Of a stretch of 64,000 bases of DNA, positions 22,001 to 30,544 are shown in pieces. The notes below the pieces were generated by a model, which was not told where the DNA came from, did no database searches, and was given only the letters and a program-made list of their open reading frames with translations. How positions within the stretch are numbered: the first letter of the stretch is position 1; every line of letters begins with the position of its first letter. A program made the position numbers and the translations under genes. Source of the DNA: Muribaculaceae bacterium (GTDB lineage Bacteria > Bacteroidota > Bacteroidia > Bacteroidales > Muribaculaceae); contig BLLX01000002.1 in assembly GCA_011959405.1 (NCBI GenBank), forward strand, positions 29,768-93,767. Direction: 5' to 3'.

Positions 22001-22331
22001 GAGTCTCCTTGCCGCTGTGAGTGGTGAGTCGGCGTGGTGTTCCTCCTTCAGCAGGCATCACGTATATATCCAGCGATCCTTCCCGGTCGCTTGCAAAAGC
22101 GATCATGCTTCCGTCAGGACTCCATAACGGCGACGTGTCGAACGACGACATCGAAGTAAGGCGTGTGGCCTTCCCTCCTGTCGACGACACAGTATATATA
22201 TCGCCCTTGTATGTAAAGGCTATTTTCGAACCGTCGGGGGAAATGGCCGTGTTTCGGAGCCATAGCGGCGACGCCACTGCCGGAACAAAAGCGGCAAGCA
22301 TAAGGGCGGAGATAGCAATTTTTTTCACCAT
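19080..22331 (-). CDS. Tricorn-like S41 family peptidase with WD40-like/TolB-like propeller and PDZ domains
   Basis: Beta-propeller repeats (NTAISPDGSKIAFTYKGDIYTV, PLWSPDGSMIAFASDREG), PDZ (VKPGDVILAVDGKTI), S41 region (VVDTRYNGGGWLHNDIALLLGG). Likely start MVKKIAISALMLA at 22331, not 22529. Confidence 0.92.
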   Translation of the reverse strand: MVKKIAISALMLAAFVPAVASPLWLRNTAISPDGSKIAFTYKGDIYTVSSTGGKATRLTSMSSFDTSPLWSPDGSMIAFASDREGSLDIYVMPAEGGTPRRLTTHSGKETPLAFMGNDRLLFSASLQPARHAAQGNFQSQVYVVNVDGSSRPVLYSSIPATAMSVAADGRVLYQDRKGYENLMRKHERSSGTADVWMVSDGKYTRLTDFGGNDLNPVWDAGGQSFYYLSERSDNTLNVYRRNLADGKDTQLTHFKDHPVRSLSASTDGILAFSWDGEIYTLSPGATEPDKLHVEIVTDDYTRQLQKITRRSGAGSMAVSPDGDEVAFVVHGNVYVTSTKYGTTRRITNTPEQERTVDFSSDGRTLVYDGERDGIWQLYTATIANSEEKKFTYATEITETPLYRSDKPAFQPAFSPDGKEVAFLENRTTLRVINLKDKKVRTALDGKYNYSYTDGDVSFEWSPDSRWFLVDYIGEGGWNNKDVALVKSDGSEVHDLTQSGYSDGNAKWVLGGKAMIWDSDRNGMRSHGSWGSQSDVYIMFFDGEAYDKFMMDEEELALLEEKEKKDAEDEKAKSENESKKNKKKKDGDKDKKAEETKPLEFDLDNARYRVKRLSGNSSRIGDFALSKKGDKLFYITSFEGTGDLWVTDLKKGDTKILAKAVGYGGLSWADKADDLYMLGSGIKKINPESGAVENVDFEARQEYRPFAEREYMFNHVWQQVKDKFYDADLHGVDWSMYGEAYRRFLPHITNNYDFSELLSEILGELNASHTGSSYYGPGASQQVAVLGAFYDEDYAGDGLKVAEVIKRGPLDTKKASVKPGDVILAVDGKTIAAGQDYFPLMEGLAGRRVRLTVRRADSGKTESVEVKPISNGAQSDLLYQRWVERNQAVVDSVSGGRVAYVHVEGMDSPSYRRVFSELLGKYRNREAVVVDTRYNGGGWLHNDIALLLGGREYVRFSPRGQYIGSEPFTQWTKPSVMLVNESNYSDAHGTPYTYQTLGLGDVVGAPVPGTMTAVWWESQIDPSIIFGIPQVTSLDVNGNVLENQQLNPDVVIYNKPEEVLRGEDAQLIGATRHLLKQLDSKKKQ

Positions 22332-22466
22332 TGTCTGAGAATATAATATAAATTTATGACTGATCTTTCTGCATGTCTTTAAATATCTGCACCAGAGCCT
22401 GTATGTGCATCCATTAATTAAGCGCAAATTTAACAAAAATATTAGAATTTCCCATATCACAATTTT

Positions 22467-22498
22467 TTTGGCGGGTTGGAGAATTCTGATTAACTTTG
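22467..22498 (+). promoter_or_regulatory. Candidate promoter (-33 TTTG, 20-bp spacer, -7 TAACTTTG)
   Basis: TTTG 22467-22470 and TAACTTTG 22491-22498 upstream of the nagB-like gene. Confidence 0.6.
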
Positions 22499-22539
22499 CG
22501 GTATGTATATAAATTATCTCACATTTCATTCATAAACCC

Positions 22540-24525
22540 ATGAGAACTAATCTTAGCTCAAAGATTAAACTGGACAGCATTCCGCGTCGGTACTACGCTC
22601 CAGGCGATGAAATCGAAGCCGCTGCCCTCACGCGTGAAGAAAAAATCGACACCAGAATCTATGAAACGATAGCAGAAGGAAGCGAAGGAATAGCAGAACA
22701 TGTCGTGCACGCCATGGACCGTGCCGTTGCAAAAAAAGGCAAATTCGTCATGGCGATCGGCGCTGGCAACAGCACCATGAGCGTTTACTCCGCCCTGATC
22801 GACTTATACAAAAGCGGTAAGATCAGTTTCAAGGATACCGTGGTGTTCAACCTTACTGAATTTTACAACGACGGCGCGACAGAAGGCCCCAGCACATTCG
22901 GAAGTCTCAAAGAAAACTTTCTGGACCACATTGACATCCCCGCTGAAAACATCCATACATTCAACACTTCCTGCACTCGCGCAGACGTTGCTGCCGAATG
23001 CCGCGAATATGAGAACCTGATGGAAACCGAAGGCGGCCTTGACCTTGTGCTGTGTCAGGTAGGACCTCACGGAGCGATTGGCTTCAATGAACCCGGAGCC
23101 ACAATTTCCAGCACATGTCGTCTGGTGCTTCTCAGCGCAGAGCAGCGTCAGGGTGTGGCATCGTCATACAAAGTCGACACTCCTCCCACCACAGCGCTGA
23201 CTCTGGGCATGAGCAATATTCTCCGTGCCAACCGTATCATCACTATGGCTTGGGGCGAGAACCGCGCCGAAATCGTGGCTCAGGCAGTGGAAGGACCCGC
23301 GACACCCAATGTGCCGGCATCACTTCTGCAGAACCACACTCGCACCACTCTGGTAATCGACATCACCGCCGCCGAGAGTCTCACCCGCATTTCCCACCCC
23401 TGGATGGTGACCACATGCGAATGGAACGACAAACTGATACGCCGCGCCATCGTGTGGCTGTGCCAGCAGACCGGCAAACCGATTCTCAAGCTCACCAATC
23501 AGGACTATAACGACCACGGTCTCGGCGAACTGCTCGCCATATACGGCTCCGGCTACAACGTGAACATCAAGGTGTTCAATGAACTTCAGCACACCATCAC
23601 CGGCTGGCCCGGCGGCAAGCCTGACGCAGACGACACCTATCGTCCTGAACGCGCCAAACCCTACCCCAAGCGCGTGATAGTCTTCTCTCCCCACCCCGAT
23701 GACGATGTGATTTCAATGGGCGGCACATTCAAACGCCTTGTGGACCAGCACCACGACGTGCATGTAGCCTACGAGACATCTGGCAACATCGCAGTGGGCG
23801 ACGAGGACATGATGCGCTACATCATGCTCAACGACTACATCGCACCGATATTCGGATTCGACAACGACAATTTCAAGCAGAAGAGCAAGGAGATCAACGA
23901 CTATGTGGCCAATAAGCAGCCCGGCGACATGGACAGCCAGGATATCCGCACCATCAAGACCATGATAAGGCAGGCAGAAGCCCGCACGGCATGCAAATTC
24001 ATGGGCGTGAAACCTGAAAACGTGCATTTCCTCCGCCTTCCTTTCTACGAAACAGGCGCAATCAAAAAAGGCGATCTTACCGACAAGGACATCGCCATCG
24101 TACGCGACCTGATTCTGAGCGTCAAACCTCATCAGATCTTCGTGGCAGGCGACCTTGCCGATCCCCACGGCACCCATCGAGTATGCACTGACGCCGTATT
24201 TGCCGTGATCGACGAGTTCAAGGACGAGGACTGGATGAAAGAATGCAAAATATGGATGTATCGCGGCGCATGGGCAGAATGGGAAATCGACCACATCGAA
24301 ATGGCCGTGCCTATCTCGCCGGAAGAACTTCGCTTCAAGCGCAATTCCATTCTCAAACACCAGAGCCAGATGGAAAACGCCCCGTTCCTCGGCGATGACG
24401 ACCGTCTGTTCTGGCAGCGCGCCGAAGAGCGCAACCGCGCCACAGCCAAACTGTATGAATCACTCGGTCTGGCATCATACGAAGCGATGGAGGCATTTGT
24501 GGAATATCATCCCATCCGCGACTGA
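22540..24525 (+). CDS. Glucosamine-6-phosphate deaminase-like protein fused to a PIG-L/LmbE deacetylase domain
   Basis: N-terminal NagB-like fold (FVMAIGAGNSTMSVYSALI, QVGPHGAIGFNEPG); C-terminal SPHPDDDVISMGGTFKRLV. Confidence 0.92.
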   Translation: MRTNLSSKIKLDSIPRRYYAPGDEIEAAALTREEKIDTRIYETIAEGSEGIAEHVVHAMDRAVAKKGKFVMAIGAGNSTMSVYSALIDLYKSGKISFKDTVVFNLTEFYNDGATEGPSTFGSLKENFLDHIDIPAENIHTFNTSCTRADVAAECREYENLMETEGGLDLVLCQVGPHGAIGFNEPGATISSTCRLVLLSAEQRQGVASSYKVDTPPTTALTLGMSNILRANRIITMAWGENRAEIVAQAVEGPATPNVPASLLQNHTRTTLVIDITAAESLTRISHPWMVTTCEWNDKLIRRAIVWLCQQTGKPILKLTNQDYNDHGLGELLAIYGSGYNVNIKVFNELQHTITGWPGGKPDADDTYRPERAKPYPKRVIVFSPHPDDDVISMGGTFKRLVDQHHDVHVAYETSGNIAVGDEDMMRYIMLNDYIAPIFGFDNDNFKQKSKEINDYVANKQPGDMDSQDIRTIKTMIRQAEARTACKFMGVKPENVHFLRLPFYETGAIKKGDLTDKDIAIVRDLILSVKPHQIFVAGDLADPHGTHRVCTDAVFAVIDEFKDEDWMKECKIWMYRGAWAEWEIDHIEMAVPISPEELRFKRNSILKHQSQMENAPFLGDDDRLFWQRAEERNRATAKLYESLGLASYEAMEAFVEYHPIRD

Positions 24526-24562
24526 TAGCCGACCATTCGGTACTGAAACCATATAACACATG

Positions 24563-24601
24563 ACGGGCGTGTCACACAATATAAAAATGTGACACGCCCG
24601 T
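24563..24601. terminator. Hairpin terminator
   Basis: ACGGGCGTGTCACA / TGTGACACGCCCGT, perfect 14-bp stem. Confidence 0.8.
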
Positions 24602-24704
24602 TGCTATTCTCACACAGCTTTTTAAAATTTGCTCATACAGTTGCATTTCACTAAATTTGCAGAGTACACAATATCAACCTCATTCTCTCTACGCATTATT
24701 CCAG

Positions 24705-25230
24705 ATGACTTCATTTATCATAGCCCTTGCAGTGCTGATAGGCGGCTACTTCATCTATGGCCTTATAGTCGACCGTATCATGGATACGGATGCCGGACAA
24801 CCGATGCCGGCAATAACACGCCACAATAACGTTGATTTCATGCCCATGCCGGCATGGAAACATTTCTTATACAATTTCTCAGCATAGCTTGTATGGGCCC
24901 GAATCAACTTTGCTGCTAATCGACTTCACCGTGCTATGGTGTTATTTCGCATGGAGCAATCAGACACTTGCCGTGTCCAACCTATGGGCCGCAACAGTCT
25001 ATCTGGCACGTCACCGCAAAGCATATATGATCACACTCGCCCCTGCCGTCTTCATGGCCGTAGTATGCGTAAGCTACATACTGTTCGCACCCTGCACCGA
25101 AGGATTCGGGCTAAGTGCAGCCTTGTCGCTGGGGGCATGGATAGCAACAGCGATCGTATTCATCTGCCTGTTTTCCGGACATATACGTCGTCTTTCCTCT
25201 CAATCCATCAATCTAAAAACCGACTATTAA
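24705..25230 (+). pseudogene. cstA: Remnant of a carbon starvation protein CstA gene, internally deleted and frameshifted
   Basis: 24705-24887 encodes MTSFIIALAVLIGGYFIYGLIVDRIMDTDAGQPMPAITRHNNVDFMPMPAWKHFLYNF (CstA N-terminus), then a stop; a different frame to 25230 encodes IDFTVLWCYFAWSNQTLAVSNLWAATVYLARHRKAYMITLAPAVFMAVVCVSYILFAP (CstA C-terminus). The central TM core is absent. Confidence 0.8.
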
Positions 25231-25237
25231 CCATATT

Positions 25238-26062
25238 ATGGCTTCTTTTGATTTTTTTCACGAACTGAGGGACGATATTCCCTATAATCTTCATTCACAT
25301 ACGCAATTTTGCGACGGACGCGCTTCGATGGAAGAGATGGCGGCCGCAGCCATGGCCGAGGGCTTCAGCCACTGGGGATTCTCCCCCCACTCTCCGGTGC
25401 CGCTGACATCTCCGTGCAACATGGCGGCCGACAACGTTACGGCATATCTGTCGGAAGCCGAAAGACTACGCAATATCTACCGCGGCCGCATGAAAATCTA
25501 TGCAGCCATGGAAATCGACTATCTCGGACCGGACTGGGGGCCGTCACACCCATTCTTTACATCTCTGCCCCTGGATTACCGCATCGGATCCGTGCACATT
25601 ATTCCGACTCAGGATGGCAACCGGATTGACGTAGACGGTTCCCCGGCCCGCTTCGCCCAATACCTTAAAGAACATTTCCACAACGATCTCGACTATGTGG
25701 TCAGCACTTATTTCAAACAATCATTAGCGATGGTCAAAGCCGGAGGATTCGAGATCATAGGCCACCTTGACAAACTGCGTCTGAACGCATCAGCCGTCCG
25801 TCATGACATAGAGTCGTCGCAATGCTACCGTACCGGGGTCGAAACATTGATCCACGAGATAATACTCACAGGCATTACTGTGGAAATAAACACCAAGCAC
25901 TATGAAGCGACAGGACGATTCTTTCCGGCTCCTGAACTATGGCAAATGCTACGTGGCACCGGAGTGCCGATCGTAGTCAATTCCGATGCCCATCATCCTC
26001 ATCTGATCTCGGCATCACGGACAGAAGCGATCAGAATGCTCCGACAGACAGCCGGAGCATAG
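25238..26062 (+). CDS. Histidinol-phosphatase-type PHP domain protein
   Basis: NLHSHTQFCDGRASMEEMAAAAMAEGFSHWGFSPHSPVP; FEIIGHLDKLRL; IVVNSDAHHPHLI. Confidence 0.88.
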   Translation: MASFDFFHELRDDIPYNLHSHTQFCDGRASMEEMAAAAMAEGFSHWGFSPHSPVPLTSPCNMAADNVTAYLSEAERLRNIYRGRMKIYAAMEIDYLGPDWGPSHPFFTSLPLDYRIGSVHIIPTQDGNRIDVDGSPARFAQYLKEHFHNDLDYVVSTYFKQSLAMVKAGGFEIIGHLDKLRLNASAVRHDIESSQCYRTGVETLIHEIILTGITVEINTKHYEATGRFFPAPELWQMLRGTGVPIVVNSDAHHPHLISASRTEAIRMLRQTAGA

Positions 26063-26076
26063 CACCGTTTATTCAA

Positions 26077-26814
26077 TTATTCAAACTTTTTGCGCCGGAA
26101 TATGAAATTACGTCCGAGATATTTTTCCCGAACCACAGGATTGTCGGCAAGTTCCTCACTCGTACCTTGAAACAATATCTTGCCCTCAAAAAGGAGATAG
26201 GCTCGGTCGGTGATCGACAGAGTCTCAGGCGCGTTATGGTCAGTAATGAGAATGCCTATGTTTTTCTCCTTCAGCTTATAGACTATTGACTGGATATCCT
26301 CCACGGCGATAGGGTCAACACCGGCAAAAGGTTCATCAAGCATGATGAACTTTGGATTGATGGCCAGACACCGGGCTATCTCCGTGCGCCGGCGCTCTCC
26401 GCCGCTCAGTTGGTCGCCGAGGTTCTTTCGCACTTTCTGTAGCCGGAATTCCGCAATAAGGCTTTCAAGTTTATCTTTCTGTTCTGCCCTGCTCAAAGGG
26501 GTCATCTGGAGCACGGCTTTTATATTGTCCTCCACACTGAGCTTTCTGAACACCGACGGCTCCTGTGCAAGATAACCGATGCCGTTCTGCGCTCTCTTGT
26601 ACACCGGAAATTTGGTAATGTTCAGATCATCCAGAAATATCTCACCCTCATTGGGAGTAATCAGGCCTACAGTCATATAGAAAGTGGTGGTCTTACCGGC
26701 TCCGTTAGGTCCAAGCAGCCCCACGATCTCTCCTTGGGTCACATTTATGCTCACATGGTTCACGACAGTACGGCGACCGTATGTCTTCACCAGATTTTCA
26801 GTGCGCAGAATCAT
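26077..26814 (-). CDS. lptB: LPS export ABC transporter ATP-binding protein LptB
   Basis: Walker [58 protein letters not shown]. Confidence 0.95.
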   Translation of the reverse strand: MILRTENLVKTYGRRTVVNHVSINVTQGEIVGLLGPNGAGKTTTFYMTVGLITPNEGEIFLDDLNITKFPVYKRAQNGIGYLAQEPSVFRKLSVEDNIKAVLQMTPLSRAEQKDKLESLIAEFRLQKVRKNLGDQLSGGERRRTEIARCLAINPKFIMLDEPFAGVDPIAVEDIQSIVYKLKEKNIGILITDHNAPETLSITDRAYLLFEGKILFQGTSEELADNPVVREKYLGRNFIFRRKKFE

Positions 26815-27425
26815 ACTTTACCGAGCCGGCTTTCAATATAATCAGTAAGGAGCCGCATTGCCACAGTGTTGGCCCCGCCCTGCGGCACAATCAAGTCGGC
26901 AAATCTTTTCGACGGCTCGATATACTGGCAGTGCATCGGCTTCAACACTTCCTGATAACGGCTTATCACCATTTCCGGTGTACGTCCGCGCTCGATGCAG
27001 TCACGTGCGATCAGACGTATCAGACGGTCATCGGCATCTGCATCGACAAACACCTTCACATCCATCATATTGCGCAACTCCGGATCATTCAGGACCAAAA
27101 TACCCTCCACAATGACCACATCACGCGGCTCCACATGGATGGTTTCGGGCTGACGGGTGCATGTAAGATAGCTGTAGGTCGGCACCTCCACCGCACGGCC
27201 CGCTTTAAGCTTCTTCAGATGATTTACGAGCAACGGCCACTCTATAGCGGCAGGTTCATCAAAATTAATCTTACTGCGCTGTTCAGGTGGGATATGGCTC
27301 GAATCCTTATAATAGGAATCCTGAGGGAGCACTGCCACTTCTCCTGACTGGAATTTCTCAATTATTTTTCTGACCACGGTGGATTTTCCGCTGGCGGTTC
27401 CACCGGCTATGCCGATTATTATCAT
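26811..27425 (-). CDS. udk: Uridine kinase
   Basis: [40 protein letters not shown]. 4-nt overlap with lptB. Alternative start at 27449. Confidence 0.93.
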   Translation of the reverse strand: MIIIGIAGGTASGKSTVVRKIIEKFQSGEVAVLPQDSYYKDSSHIPPEQRSKINFDEPAAIEWPLLVNHLKKLKAGRAVEVPTYSYLTCTRQPETIHVEPRDVVIVEGILVLNDPELRNMMDVKVFVDADADDRLIRLIARDCIERGRTPEMVISRYQEVLKPMHCQYIEPSKRFADLIVPQGGANTVAMRLLTDYIESRLGKV

Positions 27426-27527
27426 ATTCGTACGGTTAATGTACGGCAAATTTAAGCAGAAATAAGCAATTAAACAATTTTTGCAAAATTTATTGAGAAT
27501 TATTAGGCATAAGTAACAATAAATCCG

Positions 27528-27535
27528 TAACTTTG
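27528..27535 (+). promoter_or_regulatory. Candidate -7 element (TAACTTTG) for ndk
   Basis: TAnnTTTG match about 30 bp upstream of the ndk ATG. Confidence 0.45.
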
Positions 27536-27564
27536 AACGCTTTTATAGATAAAAAAAATACCCT

Positions 27565-28029
27565 ATGGAAACTACTCTGGTCATACTCAAACCCTCGGCC
27601 GTGCTTCACGGATATGTCGGCCAAATCGTGCAGCGTTTTCAACAGAAAGGTCTCGTGATACGAGGCATGAAAATGATGCAGCTCGGAGAGCCGATCCTTC
27701 GTGAGCACTATGCACATCTGACAGACAGACCGTTTTTCCCCGATCTGCTCAAATCCATGATGGCGTCACCCGTGATCGTGATGGCATTGTGGGGAAACGA
27801 TGCGGTCAACGTGGTCAGAATGATGACCGGAGCAACCAACGGACGCAAGGCCCAGCCGGGTACAATACGCGGCGACTTCAGCGTCAGCGGCCAGGAAAAC
27901 ATCGTTCACGCATCCGACTCCGCCGACAATGCCGAGATTGAGCTGAAACGATTCTTCTCACCAGATGAGATTTTCGATTATCAGCCATCATGGCTCAAAT
28001 ACACCTACGAGCCGGCTGAAATGAAATAG
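27565..28029 (+). CDS. ndk: Nucleoside diphosphate kinase
   Basis: METTLVILKPSAV; TNGRKAQPGTIRGDF; ENIVHASDSADNAEIELKRFF. Confidence 0.96.
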   Translation: METTLVILKPSAVLHGYVGQIVQRFQQKGLVIRGMKMMQLGEPILREHYAHLTDRPFFPDLLKSMMASPVIVMALWGNDAVNVVRMMTGATNGRKAQPGTIRGDFSVSGQENIVHASDSADNAEIELKRFFSPDEIFDYQPSWLKYTYEPAEMK

Positions 28030-28121
28030 CCACGCCGCCCCACCACAAGTCCTATTCCTCTGTTTCCATAACTGCCAATCACAAAAATCTTTCTCCAATC
28101 ATCAAAAAAACGCGACTACAG

Positions 28122-29093
28122 ATGCAATATAAATTCTGTCCTCTCATCGTTTCCGCCATTATGACCATAGCGGGAGCTTTGTCACTGAACGCCACAGACA
28201 CAAAAGTGGTGGCGCCTGCGGCACATCAGGCGGAACACTCCGACCTGATAGCCGGGCAGCTCAATATCGGCAACCAGATCAAAGTGGAAGATACCGAAGC
28301 ATTTCTCGGAAACCTCTTTCCTGAAGAAGAAGAGCCCGAAGGCGATATCTATACCGAAGGATGGGACAGCGACAGAGTGAATTGCTATGCAAATATGACC
28401 GTACCCGACAGAATCGAGATCAATGTGAGCAAATTTCACATGCCCACCGCACCCACATACGTCACCTCACCCTACGGCTACAGGCGCAGATTCCGCCGCA
28501 TGCACAAAGGGGTGGACCTGAAAGTACAGATCGGCGACACAATATATGCCGCATTTGACGGACGGGTGCGCCTTACCAAATTTGAAGGTCGCAGAAAAGG
28601 CTACGGCTACTATGTAGTGGTCCGGCATACCAATGATCTTGAGACGGTCTACGGCCATCTGTCGAAATTTCTTGTCGAGCCGGGGGCTTACGTGAAAGCC
28701 GGCGACCCCATTGCCTTGGGCGGAAACACCGGCCGAAGCACCGGACCCCATCTGCATTTCGAGACCCGCTACATGGGCTATGCCATAAACCCTATGGCCA
28801 TATTTGACTTTGCAAACAATGTGACGCACACCGACACATACACGTTTACAAAGACAACATATATGGATGCCCGCGACTATTCACCCGGTGCCGCCGCATA
28901 CGCATCGGCCGACAGGTCGTCGTCGCAAAAACGCAACGGCGGCAGTTCGGCATCATATTACACCATACGTCGCGGTGACACACTCAGCCGCATCGCATCA
29001 CGCCACGGCACCTCCGTGAGAAGTCTATGCCGTCTCAACGGCCTGTCGACTTCCTCAAAACTTTCAATCGGCAAAAAAATCAGACTGAGATAA
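28122..29093 (+). CDS. M23 family metallopeptidase with C-terminal LysM domain
   Basis: MHKGVDLKVQIGDTIYAAFDGRV, YGHLSKFLVEPGAYVKAGDPIALGGNTGRSTGPHLHFETR; LysM YYTIRRGDTLSRIASRHGTSVRSLCRLNGL. Confidence 0.94.
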   Translation: MQYKFCPLIVSAIMTIAGALSLNATDTKVVAPAAHQAEHSDLIAGQLNIGNQIKVEDTEAFLGNLFPEEEEPEGDIYTEGWDSDRVNCYANMTVPDRIEINVSKFHMPTAPTYVTSPYGYRRRFRRMHKGVDLKVQIGDTIYAAFDGRVRLTKFEGRRKGYGYYVVVRHTNDLETVYGHLSKFLVEPGAYVKAGDPIALGGNTGRSTGPHLHFETRYMGYAINPMAIFDFANNVTHTDTYTFTKTTYMDARDYSPGAAAYASADRSSSQKRNGGSSASYYTIRRGDTLSRIASRHGTSVRSLCRLNGLSTSSKLSIGKKIRLR

Positions 29094-29105
29094 AATATTA
29101 GACGC

Positions 29106-29156
29106 AGGCAGCACGTTAATTATACAGATACGATAATTAACCTTTTTCACCTGCCT
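29106..29156 (+). promoter_or_regulatory. Structured leader directly upstream of a 49-aa ORF (or terminator of the M23 gene)
   Basis: Perfect inner inverted repeat GTTAATTAT (29115-29123) / ATAATTAAC (29133-29141), bracketed by AGGCAG (29106-29111) / CTGCCT (29151-29156). Confidence 0.5.
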
Positions 29157-29306
29157 ATGGCCGATATTTCTACTCCATCATCACCGGTGCTTACAAAAAT
29201 CACCGACACCCCCCAGGCTCACGGACCAAAACTATCGACACTGGCATTCTTACGCCAGTTTGCCAGATGCTACTCTCCCGCCGCAGGAGGTCTGATACTT
29301 AACTGA
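29157..29306 (+). CDS. Small protein of unknown function, 49 aa
   Basis: Not in the supplied ORF track. Translation: MADISTPSSPVLTKITDTPQAHGPKLSTLAFLRQFARCYSPAAGGLILN. Followed by a strong hairpin. Confidence 0.55.
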   Translation: MADISTPSSPVLTKITDTPQAHGPKLSTLAFLRQFARCYSPAAGGLILN

Positions 29307-29327
29307 GCAAGCCCCTAAAACAACATC

Positions 29328-29371
29328 ACTGCCGCCGATAGCCGATCGTAATTGCCGGACTCGGCGGCAGT
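29328..29371. terminator. Hairpin after the 49-aa ORF
   Basis: ACTGCCGCCGA / TCGGCGGCAGT, perfect 11-bp stem. No strong T-run after it. Confidence 0.6.
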
Positions 29372-29438
29372 AATCATTAAACCATTTCATGTCGCACAAT
29401 GTTTATTGGATAACAGTTTATTCAACAATTCCAATAAA

Positions 29439-30506
29439 ATGAAACACAAAGTCATGACCCGAATGTCACTGGCCATGTCGGTTGCGGCATTATTCATCTG
29501 CACAAGCCATTTATCATCCGATGCCTGCACCAGAGTGGTGTATGCCGGCACCAACGGCAACGTAGCCACAGGGCGCACCCTTGACTGGCGCACTCCTATT
29601 CCCACATCCCTGCGAATAATGCCACGTGGCGAACGGCATGAGAGCTACGATGATCCTGCATCAAACATGACATGGACATCAAAATACGGCTCGGTAGTGT
29701 CGATCGGATACGACATGGGTATTTCAGAAGGCCTTAACGAAGCCGGCATGGCTGTGAACCTGCTGTATCTTCCGGGATCAGTCTACACTCTGCCTGACAG
29801 TCTGGAACACAGAAAAAAAATGTCGGCAAGCGTGTGGGCCGGATATGTGCTCGACAATTTCGGTTCCGTCGATGATGCTATAAAAGAAATGAGCAAGGAC
29901 GAGTTTCATATCGAAGCGGCAGCCATGCCTGGCGGAACACCCACCACAATTCACATGGCCATGAGCGACTCCACAGGCAACAGCGCCGTAGTAGAATACG
30001 TCGACGGAAAACTCTGCATATACAAAGGGCGCGAATATAACGTTTTGACCAATGCCCCGACTTTTGAGAAACAACTGGCCATACGCGACTATTGGGAAGG
30101 TGTGGGCGGAATGAACATGCTGCCTGGCACCAACCGCTCAACCGACAGATTTGACCGCGCGTCCTTCTATCTGTCGGTACTTCCCAAAGACCTAAATCAT
30201 AATGAAGCTCTGGCTGCCGTATTCGGCATAGTGCGCAACTGCGCGGTGCCCATGGGCATCTCCGTTCCCGGACAGCCGGAAATTTCATCGACCCAATGGA
30301 TGTCAGTATGCGACCACAGGGACAAAGTATATTATTTCCAACTGATCCTAAGTCCCGCCACAGTGTGGGTTGACCTAAAAAAAGCCGATCTCAGCAAGGG
30401 AGCACCGCAACGGTCCATCACACTTGAATCAGATGGAAGCCAGGTCGGCGACATCACGGCCAAATTTAAAGTATCGGCTCCTTTCAAGCCTTATTTCCAC
30501 CAATAA
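29439..30506 (+). CDS. bsh: Choloylglycine hydrolase family protein, probable bile salt hydrolase
   Basis: Signal peptide then catalytic Cys (SSDACTRVVYAGTNGNVATGRTLDWRTPI); WTSKYGSVVSIGYDMGISEGLNEAGMAVNLLYLP; MLPGTNRSTDRFDRASFY; resembles B. thetaiotaomicron BSH BT_2086 from memory. The track ORF start is upstream. Confidence 0.88.
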   Translation: MKHKVMTRMSLAMSVAALFICTSHLSSDACTRVVYAGTNGNVATGRTLDWRTPIPTSLRIMPRGERHESYDDPASNMTWTSKYGSVVSIGYDMGISEGLNEAGMAVNLLYLPGSVYTLPDSLEHRKKMSASVWAGYVLDNFGSVDDAIKEMSKDEFHIEAAAMPGGTPTTIHMAMSDSTGNSAVVEYVDGKLCIYKGREYNVLTNAPTFEKQLAIRDYWEGVGGMNMLPGTNRSTDRFDRASFYLSVLPKDLNHNEALAAVFGIVRNCAVPMGISVPGQPEISSTQWMSVCDHRDKVYYFQLILSPATVWVDLKKADLSKGAPQRSITLESDGSQVGDITAKFKVSAPFKPYFHQ

Positions 30507-30544
30507 TACAGCCCTCGGACAAGTAGACTGTCCCGGATCACATC

